Origin: Jannaschia marina
Lineage (GTDB): Bacteria > Pseudomonadota > Alphaproteobacteria > Rhodobacterales > Rhodobacteraceae
DNA: 64,000 bases
Assembly: GCF_013404595.1 (NCBI RefSeq)
Contig: NZ_JABVAX010000007.1
Span: 62,001 to 126,000, forward strand
Reading direction: 5' to 3'
Each line of letters opens with the position of its first letter. Position 1 is the first letter of the stretch. Made by a program: the position numbers and the translations under genes. Shown in pieces: positions 38,912 to 47,566 of the stretch. The notes under the pieces were generated by a model. It saw nothing but the letters and a program-made list of their open reading frames with translations, ran no database searches and had not been told where the DNA came from.

Positions 38912-39592
38912 TCAGTCGGCGGTGCCCTGCTCCGCCTCGAGGACGGCACGCGCCAACCCCTGGTTGATCGGAACGCCGCGCGCGAGCGACTCGGCATCGA
39001 GCCGGGCGACCATGCCGCGCGCGGCGACGAAGCTGCGCTCCATCCGCGGCAGCAGGTAGCCAAGGAGCGCGGGCTTCACCTGCAGCTGCCGATCCGCGAA
39101 GAGCTTCAGGAGGACGACCGACAGCAGCATGTCGTCCGGGTCGCCCAGCGTCGCCGGCGTGAGCGAGGCGAGGCGGCTGCGCAGATCGGGGAGCTTCACG
39201 GGCCAGTCCGACGGCTGCCCCCGCCCCGTCAGCAGAAGTCCCCGCCCCGCCTGTGCCGCGGCGTTCCAGAGGTGAAAGAGCGCCTCCTCGGCTACGGCAT
39301 CCCCCGCGACGCGGTCCACGTCCTCGACCGCGAGCGGGCCCTCCGCCAGCGCCGCCACCTCCGCCGCGTCGAGGGTCGCGGCCGACACGACACGCGCGCC
39401 GGTTTCCCCGGCCCAGACGGCCACCAGATGCGACTTGCCCGCCCCCTCCGGCCCGACGAGGGCGAGGCGGCCGTCGGGCCAGTCCGGGAAGCGGTCGACC
39501 AGGGCCACGGCCGTCGCGTTCGAAGTCGAGACCATGAAGTCGTCGCGCCCCTGCGCATCGAGGCGCGGCAGGTCGATCGAAAGCTGTGTCAT
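38912..39592 (-). CDS. DnaA-related protein, Hda/HdaA-like
   Basis: 226-residue AAA+ protein without the DnaA DNA-binding domain. The N-terminal TQLSIDLP is a plausible sliding-clamp-binding motif and Walker A is GPEGAGKSH near residue 47; the sensor region LRSRLASLTPATLGDPDD is also clear. Such proteins bring the clamp to DnaA and stimulate ATP hydrolysis, limiting re-initiation of replication; in Caulobacter the homologue is HdaA. It lies 4 bp after the AI-2E permease gene, a usual alphaproteobacterial pair. Confidence 0.9.
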   Translation of the reverse strand: MTQLSIDLPRLDAQGRDDFMVSTSNATAVALVDRFPDWPDGRLALVGPEGAGKSHLVAVWAGETGARVVSAATLDAAEVAALAEGPLAVEDVDRVAGDAVAEEALFHLWNAAAQAGRGLLLTGRGQPSDWPVKLPDLRSRLASLTPATLGDPDDMLLSVVLLKLFADRQLQVKPALLGYLLPRMERSFVAARGMVARLDAESLARGVPINQGLARAVLEAEQGTAD

Positions 39593-39596
39593 CGGA

Positions 39597-40694
39597 TCAG
39601 GCGTCGTCCGCCGGCTCGGTCTCTTCGGGCAGGAGCGTGCCGCGCTCGCGCCCCCGGTAGAGCATGCTGTCCTTGTATTCGGCGACGACGTGCCGCGTCA
39701 CGACGCCCAGCGCGGCAGCCACGGGGACAGCGACGAGCATCCCGACGAAACCGTAGATCGACCCGAAGGCCGAGAGCGCCAGCAGGAGCCAGACGGGGTG
39801 CAGCCCGACGCTTTCGCCCACGAGCTTCGGCGTGAGCACGTTGCCTTCGAGGAACTGCCCGGCCGCGAAGATCGCGGCGACGAGGCCGATCGCCGTCCAG
39901 TCGCCCCAGAACTGGAAGAGCGCCAGCCCGATGGCGAGCCCCCCTCCGACGAGCGCACCGACGTAGGGAATGAAGGTGATGAGCCCGGCGATCGCCCCGA
40001 CCACGAGACCGAACTGGAGCCCGACGAGCATCAGGCCGGCGGAATAGAACGTCCCGAGGATCAGGCAGACGGTCAGCTGCCCGCGCACGAAGCTCGCGAG
40101 CGTCGCGTCGATCTCGGCGGCGATGCGGCGGATGCGGCCCACGTGGTCGCGCGGCAGCAGATCGTCGATGCGCGCGACCATGTTGTCCCAATCGAGGAGG
40201 AGATAGAAGGCCACGACCGGCACGACCACGATGAAGACGACGGCGTTTACCACGCCGAAGACGTAGGTCAGCGCCTGCTGCGCCAGCTGCCCCCCGCGCG
40301 ACCGGATGAGCTCGGCAAGGTCGGCCAACCCGGTCTGCACGATCCCGCCTTCGGCCACTATCTCGGGGAACCGCGCGGTCAGCGTGGACCGCAACGCGGC
40401 GAAGTATTCCGGAGCCACCCGCACGAGCGCATTCGTTTGTTGCACCAGAAGCGGAATGAGCACCGCCACCGCGATCACGAGGATCAGAACGCCAACGAGG
40501 GTAATCACCGACGTGGCCGCCGCCCGCGGCAGGCCCATCAGTTCCAGCCGATCGGCCAGCGGGTCTAGGATGTAGGCGATGGCCGCCCCCACGATGAACG
40601 GGAGCAGGATCGGCCCGAGATACCACAACAGCACAAGGAAGGCCGCGGCGACGAGGCCCCAGTAGATCATCTGTTGCCGAACGGGCAGCGCCAT
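39597..40694 (-). CDS. AI-2E/PerM-family membrane protein
   Basis: 365 residues with eight hydrophobic helices and the family segments LPFIVGAAIAYILDPL and ITFIPYVGALVGGGLAIGLAL. The family includes transporters and permeases of unknown or varied substrate, so no function is assigned. The start at 40694 (MALPVRQQMIYWG) is the family-typical one; more upstream starts would run through the divergent promoter region. Co-transcribed with the hda-like gene. Confidence 0.9.
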   Translation of the reverse strand: MALPVRQQMIYWGLVAAAFLVLLWYLGPILLPFIVGAAIAYILDPLADRLELMGLPRAAATSVITLVGVLILVIAVAVLIPLLVQQTNALVRVAPEYFAALRSTLTARFPEIVAEGGIVQTGLADLAELIRSRGGQLAQQALTYVFGVVNAVVFIVVVPVVAFYLLLDWDNMVARIDDLLPRDHVGRIRRIAAEIDATLASFVRGQLTVCLILGTFYSAGLMLVGLQFGLVVGAIAGLITFIPYVGALVGGGLAIGLALFQFWGDWTAIGLVAAIFAAGQFLEGNVLTPKLVGESVGLHPVWLLLALSAFGSIYGFVGMLVAVPVAAALGVVTRHVVAEYKDSMLYRGRERGTLLPEETEPADDA

Positions 40695-40816
40695 GGATGT
40701 CTCCCAAATGTTTCGCTCTAGATGCCCGTCCGCCGACGGCGGTTCAAGGCATTGCAACGGGCCGCGGCCTCGTCCTAGGCTTCGCGTCGATTGCAACGAA
40801 ACGTCTCCGGTTAACG
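40695..40816. promoter_or_regulatory. Divergent intergenic region, permease/metalloprotease
   Basis: 122 bp between divergent starts. A GGTTAACGAT half-site resembling half of a CtrA box ends at the metalloprotease ATG; without the second half it is not a confident site. No other motif seen. Confidence 0.3.
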
Positions 40817-41998
40817 ATGCGATACCTGTTCCGCTCCGCGCTCTTCGTCCTCCTTCCCCTTGCGACCATCCCTCCCGCCGCCTTGGCGCAGGACAGCTGC
40901 GGCATGGGTGGATGCACCGCCGGGGAACGAACCGAGACCGCACCGATCTCCGAGACCGAACGGCGCCTGAGCGAGCAGGAGGTCTTCGTCATGGCTTCGG
41001 AGATCATGGCCGTGACGGGGCTGCGCAACACGTTCAAGATCGAAGAGACGATGGACGTCTACAACGCCGCCGCCTACCTCGAGGACCAGGAACGCTGGAT
41101 CGGCTTCAACCCGCTCTGGGTGCGGCAGTTCAAGGATCTGCCGACCGACGACCGCTGGCCGCTCTATGCGGTGATCGCCCATGAAATCGGGCACCATCTC
41201 ATGGGCCACACCATCCTGCCCGGCGGCTCGCGCCCGGCGACCGAGCTGGAGGCGGACGAATACGCCGGCTTCGTGCTGCACGCGCTCGGGGCCGACCTCG
41301 AGGATGCGCAGCGCCTCTGGCATGACTTCAGCGCCGAGGCGTCGGCCTCGCATCCGGGGCGAGGACAACGTCTTGCAGCCGTATCCGAGGGGTGGCATCG
41401 CTCAGCGGGCCGCGCCGGGCTCGCCCTGCCCGTGGCCACCGCACCGGCCCCGGATGCCGACAGCCCGCAGTCGATCCGGCAGCGCGACGAAGCCGCGTCG
41501 GAAGCACCGAGCCGCGCCACCGACGTGATCGCCGAAACCCGCAGGCCAGAACTGCCCGGTCAGGCTGTCTGCGCCCCGCTCCCGAAGGGGGGCCTGCGCG
41601 GTCGGCTCTGCGCCTCCTCGGCCGTGGCGGTCGATCACGTGGCCCGGCTGACCGACGGCGACCGCCGCGCCCCCTGGACCGAGCAGGACCCCGGGGCCGG
41701 GGCCGGCTCTCGCCTTCTCTTCGAATTCGCCCGCCCCATCTCGGCGCAGCAACTCACGATCGTGAACGGCGACAACAGCGACGAGAAGGCCTTTCGCCGC
41801 AACGCACGGCTGGAAGGCATCACCCTGCGCGGGTCGAACGGCCACTCGCGCGTCATCGTCGTGCGCGACAACCGGCGCGAGCAGAGCTGGACGCTCGCCG
41901 GCTTCGAGGGCGTGGAGTGGATCGAGGTGACGGTCGACAGCGTGATCGAGGGCCGACGCTACGACACGCTTGCCGTGTCGCGCCTGCGGATCGAATAG
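40817..41998 (+). CDS. Exported metalloprotease with glycan-binding-like C-terminal domain
   Basis: 393 residues. A signal peptide ends near AALAQD (residue 25). The zinc site H122-E-I-G-H126 with the downstream E143-L-E-A-D147 is M48-like. A Pro/Ala/Arg-rich linker (about 200-245) leads to a domain at 250-393 that resembles the NADase-type glycan-binding (discoidin-like) fold: LTDGDRRAPWTEQDPGAG, LTIVNGDNSDEKAFRRNAR and VIVVRDNRREQSWTL. This suggests a periplasmic or secreted protease directed to a carbohydrate. The start at 40817 places the signal peptide correctly. Confidence 0.82.
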   Translation: MRYLFRSALFVLLPLATIPPAALAQDSCGMGGCTAGERTETAPISETERRLSEQEVFVMASEIMAVTGLRNTFKIEETMDVYNAAAYLEDQERWIGFNPLWVRQFKDLPTDDRWPLYAVIAHEIGHHLMGHTILPGGSRPATELEADEYAGFVLHALGADLEDAQRLWHDFSAEASASHPGRGQRLAAVSEGWHRSAGRAGLALPVATAPAPDADSPQSIRQRDEAASEAPSRATDVIAETRRPELPGQAVCAPLPKGGLRGRLCASSAVAVDHVARLTDGDRRAPWTEQDPGAGAGSRLLFEFARPISAQQLTIVNGDNSDEKAFRRNARLEGITLRGSNGHSRVIVVRDNRREQSWTLAGFEGVEWIEVTVDSVIEGRRYDTLAVSRLRIE

Positions 41999-42007
41999 AC
42001 CCGCGCT

Positions 42008-42466
42008 TCAGCCCGCGTTCAGGCGGTCGCGCACCGACGGCCCGACCGCGCCGAAATCCATCTGCCCGGTGTACTTCGACTTCAGCACGCCCATGACCTT
42101 GCCCATGTCGCGCACCGAGCTCGCGCCCGTCTCCGCCACGGCCGCGTCGATCGCCGCCGCGACCTCCTCGTCCGACAGGCGTTTGGGCAAGAACTCCTCG
42201 ATGATCTCGATTTCCTCGGTCTCGGCCTCGGCCAGTTCGAGCCGCCCGGCCTCCTCATAGGCGCGGGCCGATTCCTGCCGCTGCTTGACCATCTTGGCCA
42301 TTGTCGCCGTGGCCTCGGCATCGCCCACGGTGCGCCCGTCGGCCCGCAGCGCGATGTCCTGATCCTTCAAAGCCGCGTTGATGAGGCGCAGCGTGCCCAC
42401 GCGCCGCGTGTCCTTCTCGCGCATCGCCTCCTTGAGGCGTGCGTTGAGCCGTTCCCGCAGGTCCAT
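42008..42466 (-). CDS. GatB/YqeY-domain protein
   Basis: 152 residues, entirely the YqeY fold: MDLRERLNARLKEAMREKD, then SARAYEEAGRLELAEAETEE and EFLPKRLSDEEV, with DMGKVMGVLKSKYTGQMD near the end. The same domain forms the tail of GatB, where it contacts tRNA; the free-standing form has no proven function. Divergent from carA and convergent with the metalloprotease. Confidence 0.93.
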   Translation of the reverse strand: MDLRERLNARLKEAMREKDTRRVGTLRLINAALKDQDIALRADGRTVGDAEATATMAKMVKQRQESARAYEEAGRLELAEAETEEIEIIEEFLPKRLSDEEVAAAIDAAVAETGASSVRDMGKVMGVLKSKYTGQMDFGAVGPSVRDRLNAG

Positions 42467-42655
42467 CCGTCTTCCCCGGACTGTTTCCTAAGGGATCAGC
42501 CCTAGCCGATGCCGGGCAGTGCCGCAAACCCTTCTCGGCCGCAGGCGCGCGCGCCTGCCGAAACGTCACCGTTCGGGGGCCGCGCCGGTGTTGACCGCCT
42601 CGGCCGCGCTCCGTATGACCCCGAAAGTTTGCCAAATCACCTGCCGGAGCGCCCC

Positions 42656-43801
42656 ATGCCCCAGACGCCGACCGCCTGCCTCGCCCTTGCCGACGGGACG
42701 ATCTTCATGGGCCGCGGGTTCGGGGCCACGGGTGTCTCCGTCGCCGAACTCTGCTTCAACACCGCGATGACCGGCTACCAGGAGATCATGACGGACCCGT
42801 CCTATGCCGGACAGGTCGTCACCTTCACCTTCCCGCATATCGGCAACACCGGGGTCACCCCCGAGGACGACGAGACCGCGGAACCGGTCGCCGCAGGCAT
42901 GGTCGTCAAGTGGGATCCGACCGATCCGTCGAACTGGCGCGCCGTGCAGGATCTCGAAAGCTGGCTCGCCGCGCGCGGCCGCATCGGGATCGGCGGCGTC
43001 GACACCCGCCGGCTCACCCGCGCCATCCGGCAGCAGGGCGCCCCCCATGTGGCCCTCGCCCACGACCCCGAGGGCAACTTCGACATCGAGGCGCTCGTGG
43101 CCCAGGCCCGCGCCTTCAAGGGCCTCGAAGGCATGGATCTCGCCCGGGACGTGACCTGCGCGCAGTCCTACCGCTGGGACCAGACGAAATGGGCCTGGCC
43201 CGACGGATACGGCACGCAGGACGCGCCACGGCACAAGGTCGTCGCCATCGACTACGGGGCCAAGCGCAATATCCTGCGCTCGCTTGCCTCGGTCGGCTGC
43301 GACGTGACCGTTCTGCCCGCGACGGCGACGGCCGAGGACGTGAAGGCGCTGAACCCCGACGGCGTCTTCCTGTCGAATGGCCCGGGCGATCCGGCGGCGA
43401 CCGGCGAATACGCCGTCCCGATGATCCGCGACATGGTCGACACGGGCCTGCCTGTCTTCGGGATCTGTCTCGGCCACCAGATGCTCGCCATGGCGCTCGG
43501 CGCGAAGACCGTGAAGATGAATCACGGCCACCACGGGGCGAACCATCCCGTGCAGCGGCGTGCCGACGGCAAGGTGGAGATCACCTCGATGAACCACGGC
43601 TTCACCGTCGACGCACAAAGCCTCCCCGAAGGTGTCGAGGAGACGCATGTGTCGCTCTTCGACGGCTCGAATTGCGGCATCCGTCTCTCGGGCAGGCCGG
43701 TCTTCTCGGTGCAGTATCACCCCGAAGCGAGCCCCGGCCCCCACGACAGCGCCTATCTCTTCGACGAATTCGCAGCCGCGATGGAGGCCGCGAAGGCCTG
43801 A
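42656..43801 (+). CDS. carA: Carbamoyl-phosphate synthase small (glutaminase) chain
   Basis: 381 residues. The N-terminal domain (GFGATGVSVAELCFNTAMTG) is followed by a class I glutaminase with nucleophile Cys271 in FGICLGHQ and His355 in YHPEASPGP. It supplies ammonia to CarB for arginine and pyrimidine synthesis; carB is not in the window, as is frequent in this order. A 189-bp divergent spacer separates it from yqeY. Confidence 0.97.
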   Translation: MPQTPTACLALADGTIFMGRGFGATGVSVAELCFNTAMTGYQEIMTDPSYAGQVVTFTFPHIGNTGVTPEDDETAEPVAAGMVVKWDPTDPSNWRAVQDLESWLAARGRIGIGGVDTRRLTRAIRQQGAPHVALAHDPEGNFDIEALVAQARAFKGLEGMDLARDVTCAQSYRWDQTKWAWPDGYGTQDAPRHKVVAIDYGAKRNILRSLASVGCDVTVLPATATAEDVKALNPDGVFLSNGPGDPAATGEYAVPMIRDMVDTGLPVFGICLGHQMLAMALGAKTVKMNHGHHGANHPVQRRADGKVEITSMNHGFTVDAQSLPEGVEETHVSLFDGSNCGIRLSGRPVFSVQYHPEASPGPHDSAYLFDEFAAAMEAAKA

Positions 43802-43813
43802 GTTGTCCGGGTG

Positions 43814-43828
43814 TTAACCGGCAATTAA
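43814..43828 (+). promoter_or_regulatory. Perfect CtrA-type box upstream of the glycosyltransferase
   Basis: TTAA-CCGGCAA-TTAA, exactly the TTAA-N7-TTAA full site bound by CtrA in alphaproteobacteria, 13 bp after the carA stop and 43 bp before the glycosyltransferase ATG. At about 70 percent GC such a site is expected by chance only about 0.02 times in 64 kb. This supports a promoter controlled by the cell-cycle regulator. Confidence 0.65.
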
Positions 43829-43871
43829 GAAATGACAGGCAAGGGTGGTGCGTACCTTTACCGAGTATGCC

Positions 43872-45902
43872 ATGTCTTCGCTTGCGGCTTTCCGTTCCCC
43901 CGTTCCCGACCCCGAGGACAGAGCCGCCACGCGCAAGGGCCTCTGGAAGGCGCGGGAGGATCGTCGCAAGACCGCGCCCGAGCCGGAGGCTTCCTCGGTC
44001 GGCACTCCGGCGCGAATGCGCCCCAAGCTCGGGGAAGTTCTTCTCGATATGGGCGCGATCAGCGGGTCCGACCTCGCCCATGCGCTCACCCTGCAACGGC
44101 GTATGTCCGCGCGGCTCGGTGACGTGCTCCTACGGGGCGAGATCGTGGATGCCGAGACGCTGGCCGACGCGCTCGCCCGGCAACGCGGCATCGGTCGCGC
44201 CGGTCCCGCGCCGCGCGGCGACGCGGCGGCGGATGCGCTCGCGCGCAGGATGCCGCTCGACATGTCCGTCTTCTTTCGCGCGATCCCCTGGCGCAAGGTC
44301 GGCAGCCTGACGCTTGTTGCGACGGCCCGGCCCGAGGCGATCGACACGCTCGCGGACCTGCTCCCACCGCTCCTCGGCCCCTGCCTCTTCTCGGTCGTGA
44401 CCGACGCCGCCTTCGACGATCGCCTGACCGAGATCCATGGCAAGACCCTCGCGCGCGCCGCCGAATGCGAGGTGCCGAAACCGATGAGTTGCCGCAGCTG
44501 GCACCCGAGTGGCCTTCTCAACCCGCTCGCGCTCCTGCCGGCGCTCCTGATCGTCGCGGCGATCGCCGCGCCGCTCACCTTCCTCAAGATCGCCACGGCG
44601 CTCGGCCTCCTCGTCATGTGCTCGAACCTCGGTCTGCGCATCGCGGCCCTGCTCGCGGCCCGTCGTACCCCGACGAAATCCCCGCCCCCCGAAGGCGCGG
44701 CCGCGAAGTTGCCGTCCGTCTCGCTGCTCGTACCCCTGCACCGCGAGCCGGAGATCGCCGCGTCACTGACCCATCGTCTCTCGCGCCTCGACTACCCGAA
44801 GGAGCTCCTCGACATCTGCCTCGTGGTCGAGGCGGATGACTTCGTCACGCGCAACGCGCTCGAAAAGGCCCGGCTGCCGGCGACGATGCGCGTCATCACG
44901 GTGCCCGACGGCTCTCCGCGCACCAAGCCGCGTGCGATGAACTACGCACTCAACTTCGCCCGCGGCGAGATCGTCGGCATCTACGACGCCGAGGACGCGC
45001 CCGCGCCCGACCAGATCATGCGCGTCGCCCGGCGTTTCCAAGAGGTGCCGGAGGACGTCGCCTGCCTGCAGGGACTGCTCGACTACTACAATCCGACGCG
45101 CAACATCATGTCGCGCTGCTTCACCATCGAATACGCGACCTGGTTCCGTCTGGTCCTGCCCGGCCTCTCCCGCCTCGGTCTCGCGGTTCCCCTTGGCGGG
45201 ACGACGCTCTTCTTCCGGCGCAAGGCCCTCGACCGTATCGGCGGCTGGGATGCCCACAACGTCACCGAGGACGCAGATCTGGGCATACGCCTCGCGCGGC
45301 TCGGCTACCGCACCGAGATCATCCGCACGACGACCCTGGAGGAGGCGAACGCCCATCCGCTCGCCTGGATCAAGCAGCGCTCCCGCTGGATCAAGGGCTA
45401 TGTGCTGACCTGGGCCGTGCACAGCCGCCGGCCGCTCAAGCTGCTGCGCGAACTCGGGCCCCGGCGCTGGATCGGCTTTCACCTGCTCTTCATGGGCTCG
45501 GTCCTCAATGCGCTGCTCATGCCCTTTCTGTGGTCGACAGCCGTGATCCTCTTCGGCCTCCATCACCCCGTCCTCGATTGGCTGCCCGGCGAGAGCCCGG
45601 CCGTCCTGGCAGGTCTCCTGATCGGCGGCACGCTGACCTCGATGGTGATTTCCTGGTTCGGCTGCGCGACCCCGCACCACCGCCCCCTGCGCCCCTGGAT
45701 CCCTCTGATGGAAGCGTATTTCTGGCTCGCCACACTCGCGGTGATGAAGGCGCTGGCCGAGATCGTCTTCCGTCCGTTCCACTGGGACAAGACGACGCAC
45801 GGCACCTTCGGCGGCACCGATGGCTCCGACTTCTCGCACCTGGAGACCGCCGCGCAGACCGTCGACGTCGATCCGGTCGGCCACATCGGCCAGCGCGGCT
45901 AG
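43872..45902 (+). CDS. GT2 glycosyltransferase with N-terminal MshEN-like c-di-GMP domain
   Basis: 676-residue inner-membrane protein. Residues 52-75 and 81-104 are two 24-residue motifs fitting the MshEN pattern RLGxxLLxxG...LxxxLxxQ, with exactly five residues between; deviations are Lys52 for Arg, Ala62 for a larger aliphatic, and Glu90 for Gly in motif 2. Helices at about 215-260 lead into a processive GT2 domain: DxD-like DAEDAP at 372, TEDAD at 465 and QRSRW at 502-506. C-terminal helices span 535-635. It probably polymerises an extracellular polysaccharide under c-di-GMP control. Its stop shares CTAG with the convergent GntR gene. Confidence 0.85.
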   Translation: MSSLAAFRSPVPDPEDRAATRKGLWKAREDRRKTAPEPEASSVGTPARMRPKLGEVLLDMGAISGSDLAHALTLQRRMSARLGDVLLRGEIVDAETLADALARQRGIGRAGPAPRGDAAADALARRMPLDMSVFFRAIPWRKVGSLTLVATARPEAIDTLADLLPPLLGPCLFSVVTDAAFDDRLTEIHGKTLARAAECEVPKPMSCRSWHPSGLLNPLALLPALLIVAAIAAPLTFLKIATALGLLVMCSNLGLRIAALLAARRTPTKSPPPEGAAAKLPSVSLLVPLHREPEIAASLTHRLSRLDYPKELLDICLVVEADDFVTRNALEKARLPATMRVITVPDGSPRTKPRAMNYALNFARGEIVGIYDAEDAPAPDQIMRVARRFQEVPEDVACLQGLLDYYNPTRNIMSRCFTIEYATWFRLVLPGLSRLGLAVPLGGTTLFFRRKALDRIGGWDAHNVTEDADLGIRLARLGYRTEIIRTTTLEEANAHPLAWIKQRSRWIKGYVLTWAVHSRRPLKLLRELGPRRWIGFHLLFMGSVLNALLMPFLWSTAVILFGLHHPVLDWLPGESPAVLAGLLIGGTLTSMVISWFGCATPHHRPLRPWIPLMEAYFWLATLAVMKALAEIVFRPFHWDKTTHGTFGGTDGSDFSHLETAAQTVDVDPVGHIGQRG

Positions 45903-46534
45903 ATCCGCAGCGCCTCCTCGCGCAGGCGCGTCTCGAACGCCTCGCTCAGATGCCGGCGCAGCGCCTCGGCCGCGGCATCGCCGTCACGTGCCTCGATCGC
46001 CTCGACGATCGCCAGATGCTCGGCGAGCGCCGTCTCGCCGCGCCCCTCCGCCGCGAGCGAAGTCGTCGCCATAAGCGCCATCGAGCGATGCACCATTCCG
46101 AGCTGCTGTACGAGGTAGCGGTTGTGAGAGGCGAGGTGGATCTGCCCGTGGAAGCGCCGGTTGGCCCGCGACAACGCGCGCGCGTCGCCGAGATAGGCGC
46201 GGTCCTCGTCGACCATGCGCCGCAGCACGCGGATCTCCTCGCGCGCCGCATGCTGCGCGGCAAGCCGCGCCGCCAGCGCCTCGAGTTCGGTGCGGACGGC
46301 ATACAGCTCCGCCATCTGGTCGTGGCTCAGCGTCGCGACGATCAGCGAGCGTCCGTCTCGCACCAGAACCGACTGGGTCTCGAGGCGTTGCAATGCCTCG
46401 CGCACCGGCGTCCGCGAGACGCCGAACCGCTCCGCCAGTTCGCTCTCGACCAACCGGTCGCCGGGGCGAAAGTCGCCCCGGTCGATCGCGTCGAGGATCA
46501 ATCCATGGGCATCCTTCTGCCCCGCCTGCGCCAT
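45899..46534 (-). CDS. GntR-family regulator, FCD type
   Basis: 211 residues: an N-terminal winged helix with RPGDRLVESELAERFGVSRTPVREALQRLE (split, residues 22-52) and a C-terminal FCD effector domain with the three His/Asp-type metal-ligand positions (DARALSRANRRFHGQIHLASH and EHLAIVEAIEARDGD regions). Usually binds a small carboxylate and represses a catabolic operon. No obvious target is adjacent; a 341-bp region without genes lies upstream. Confidence 0.93.
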   Translation of the reverse strand: MAQAGQKDAHGLILDAIDRGDFRPGDRLVESELAERFGVSRTPVREALQRLETQSVLVRDGRSLIVATLSHDQMAELYAVRTELEALAARLAAQHAAREEIRVLRRMVDEDRAYLGDARALSRANRRFHGQIHLASHNRYLVQQLGMVHRSMALMATTSLAAEGRGETALAEHLAIVEAIEARDGDAAAEALRRHLSEAFETRLREEALRI

Positions 46535-46875
46535 CGGACCCTCCCTTCTCCGGTCGCGCCCTAGCTAGGCCGCGCGCGCGCAAATGACCAGTCGCTCGGG
46601 ATGCCACCCCACCTCCGGGAGGGAAACGCCGCGCGGCGCGACGGACCGCGGCACCGGGCCGGCAAGATCCGATCGTCCCGACCGCGTCCGACGGCCCCGA
46701 TACCGGCGAGCGGAGCGATCGGGCAACCGTCGCCCACGCGCCCGCACGCGGGTCGGACCGGCAGCGAGCCGCCGGGTCGCAAGAACCGACCGCCCGGCCC
46801 CACGGGTCCGCCGCCGGTCGCGCGCGCCGTCATCCGCCGCTTGACCCCTGCACGCGGCGCAGTCACACCGGCCCC
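46535..46875. other. 341-bp gene-free region upstream of gntR and the HAD gene
   Basis: Very GC-rich with short palindromes (CCTAGCTAGG near 46561-46570) and no codon-like pattern or good ribosome-binding site in any frame. It must carry both divergent promoters. I see no clear operator or -10/-35 pair. Confidence 0.5.
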
Positions 46876-47538
46876 ATGTTATCGACCGTCATCGCCGACT
46901 GGAGCCACGTCCGCACCTGGGTCTTCGACCTCGACGAGACGCTCTATCCGCCGAGTGCGCCGCTCTTTCCGCAGATCGAGGCGCGCATGGTCGACTGGAT
47001 CACGTCGGCGCTCGGCGTCGGGCGCGGCGAGGCCGACCGGCTGCGCGCCGAGTGGTGGGCCACCCATGGCACCACGCTCGCGGGGCTCATGCACGATCAC
47101 GGCGTCGCGCCCGAGCCGTTCCTGACCGAGGTGCACGATATCGATTTCTCGGTCCTGACTCCCGATCCGGACCTGCGGGCGGCGATTGCCGCCCTGCCCG
47201 GCCGCAAGGTCATCTTCACGAACGGCACCGCGCCCTATGCCCTCGACGTGTTGCGCGCGCGCGGGCTCGACGGCCTCTGGGACGCGATCCACGGCATCGA
47301 ACATGCGGGCCATGTGCCGAAGCCCGCGCCGGCCGCCTTCGACCGCGTCTTCGCCCGAGATGGCCTCACCCCGCGCGCGGCCGCCATGTTCGAGGACAGC
47401 GCGCGCAACCTGCGGGTTCCGGCGGAGCGCGGCGTGACGACCGTTCATGTCGCCCCGACCCCGGCACCGGCACCGCACATCCATCACCACACCGCCGATC
47501 TGACCGCGTTCCTGCGCGGCATCCTGTCGACTGGCTGA
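46876..47538 (+). CDS. HAD-superfamily pyrimidine 5'-nucleotidase
   Basis: 220 residues, SDT1/Phm8-like. Motif I is WVFDLDETLYP, motif II is IFTNGT, the lysine is in HVPKPAPAAF and motif III is MFEDSARNL, so the phosphatase should be active. The family dephosphorylates UMP/CMP or related nucleotides in the cytoplasm. It lies 28 bp before the monooxygenase on the same strand. Confidence 0.9.
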   Translation: MLSTVIADWSHVRTWVFDLDETLYPPSAPLFPQIEARMVDWITSALGVGRGEADRLRAEWWATHGTTLAGLMHDHGVAPEPFLTEVHDIDFSVLTPDPDLRAAIAALPGRKVIFTNGTAPYALDVLRARGLDGLWDAIHGIEHAGHVPKPAPAAFDRVFARDGLTPRAAAMFEDSARNLRVPAERGVTTVHVAPTPAPAPHIHHHTADLTAFLRGILSTG

Positions 47539-47566
47539 GCACGCCGGCGCGCCCTACCTTCCGATC

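Noticed and set aside
40806-40819. A second CtrA site before the metalloprotease gene
   Set aside because: Only one TTAA half exists; the second half at seven bases is missing and the match overlaps the start codon.
46561-46866. Possible 101-residue minus-strand protein upstream of gntR
   Set aside because: Only Arg/Gly/Pro-rich random-looking sequence; no start signal, no hydrophobic or domain pattern.
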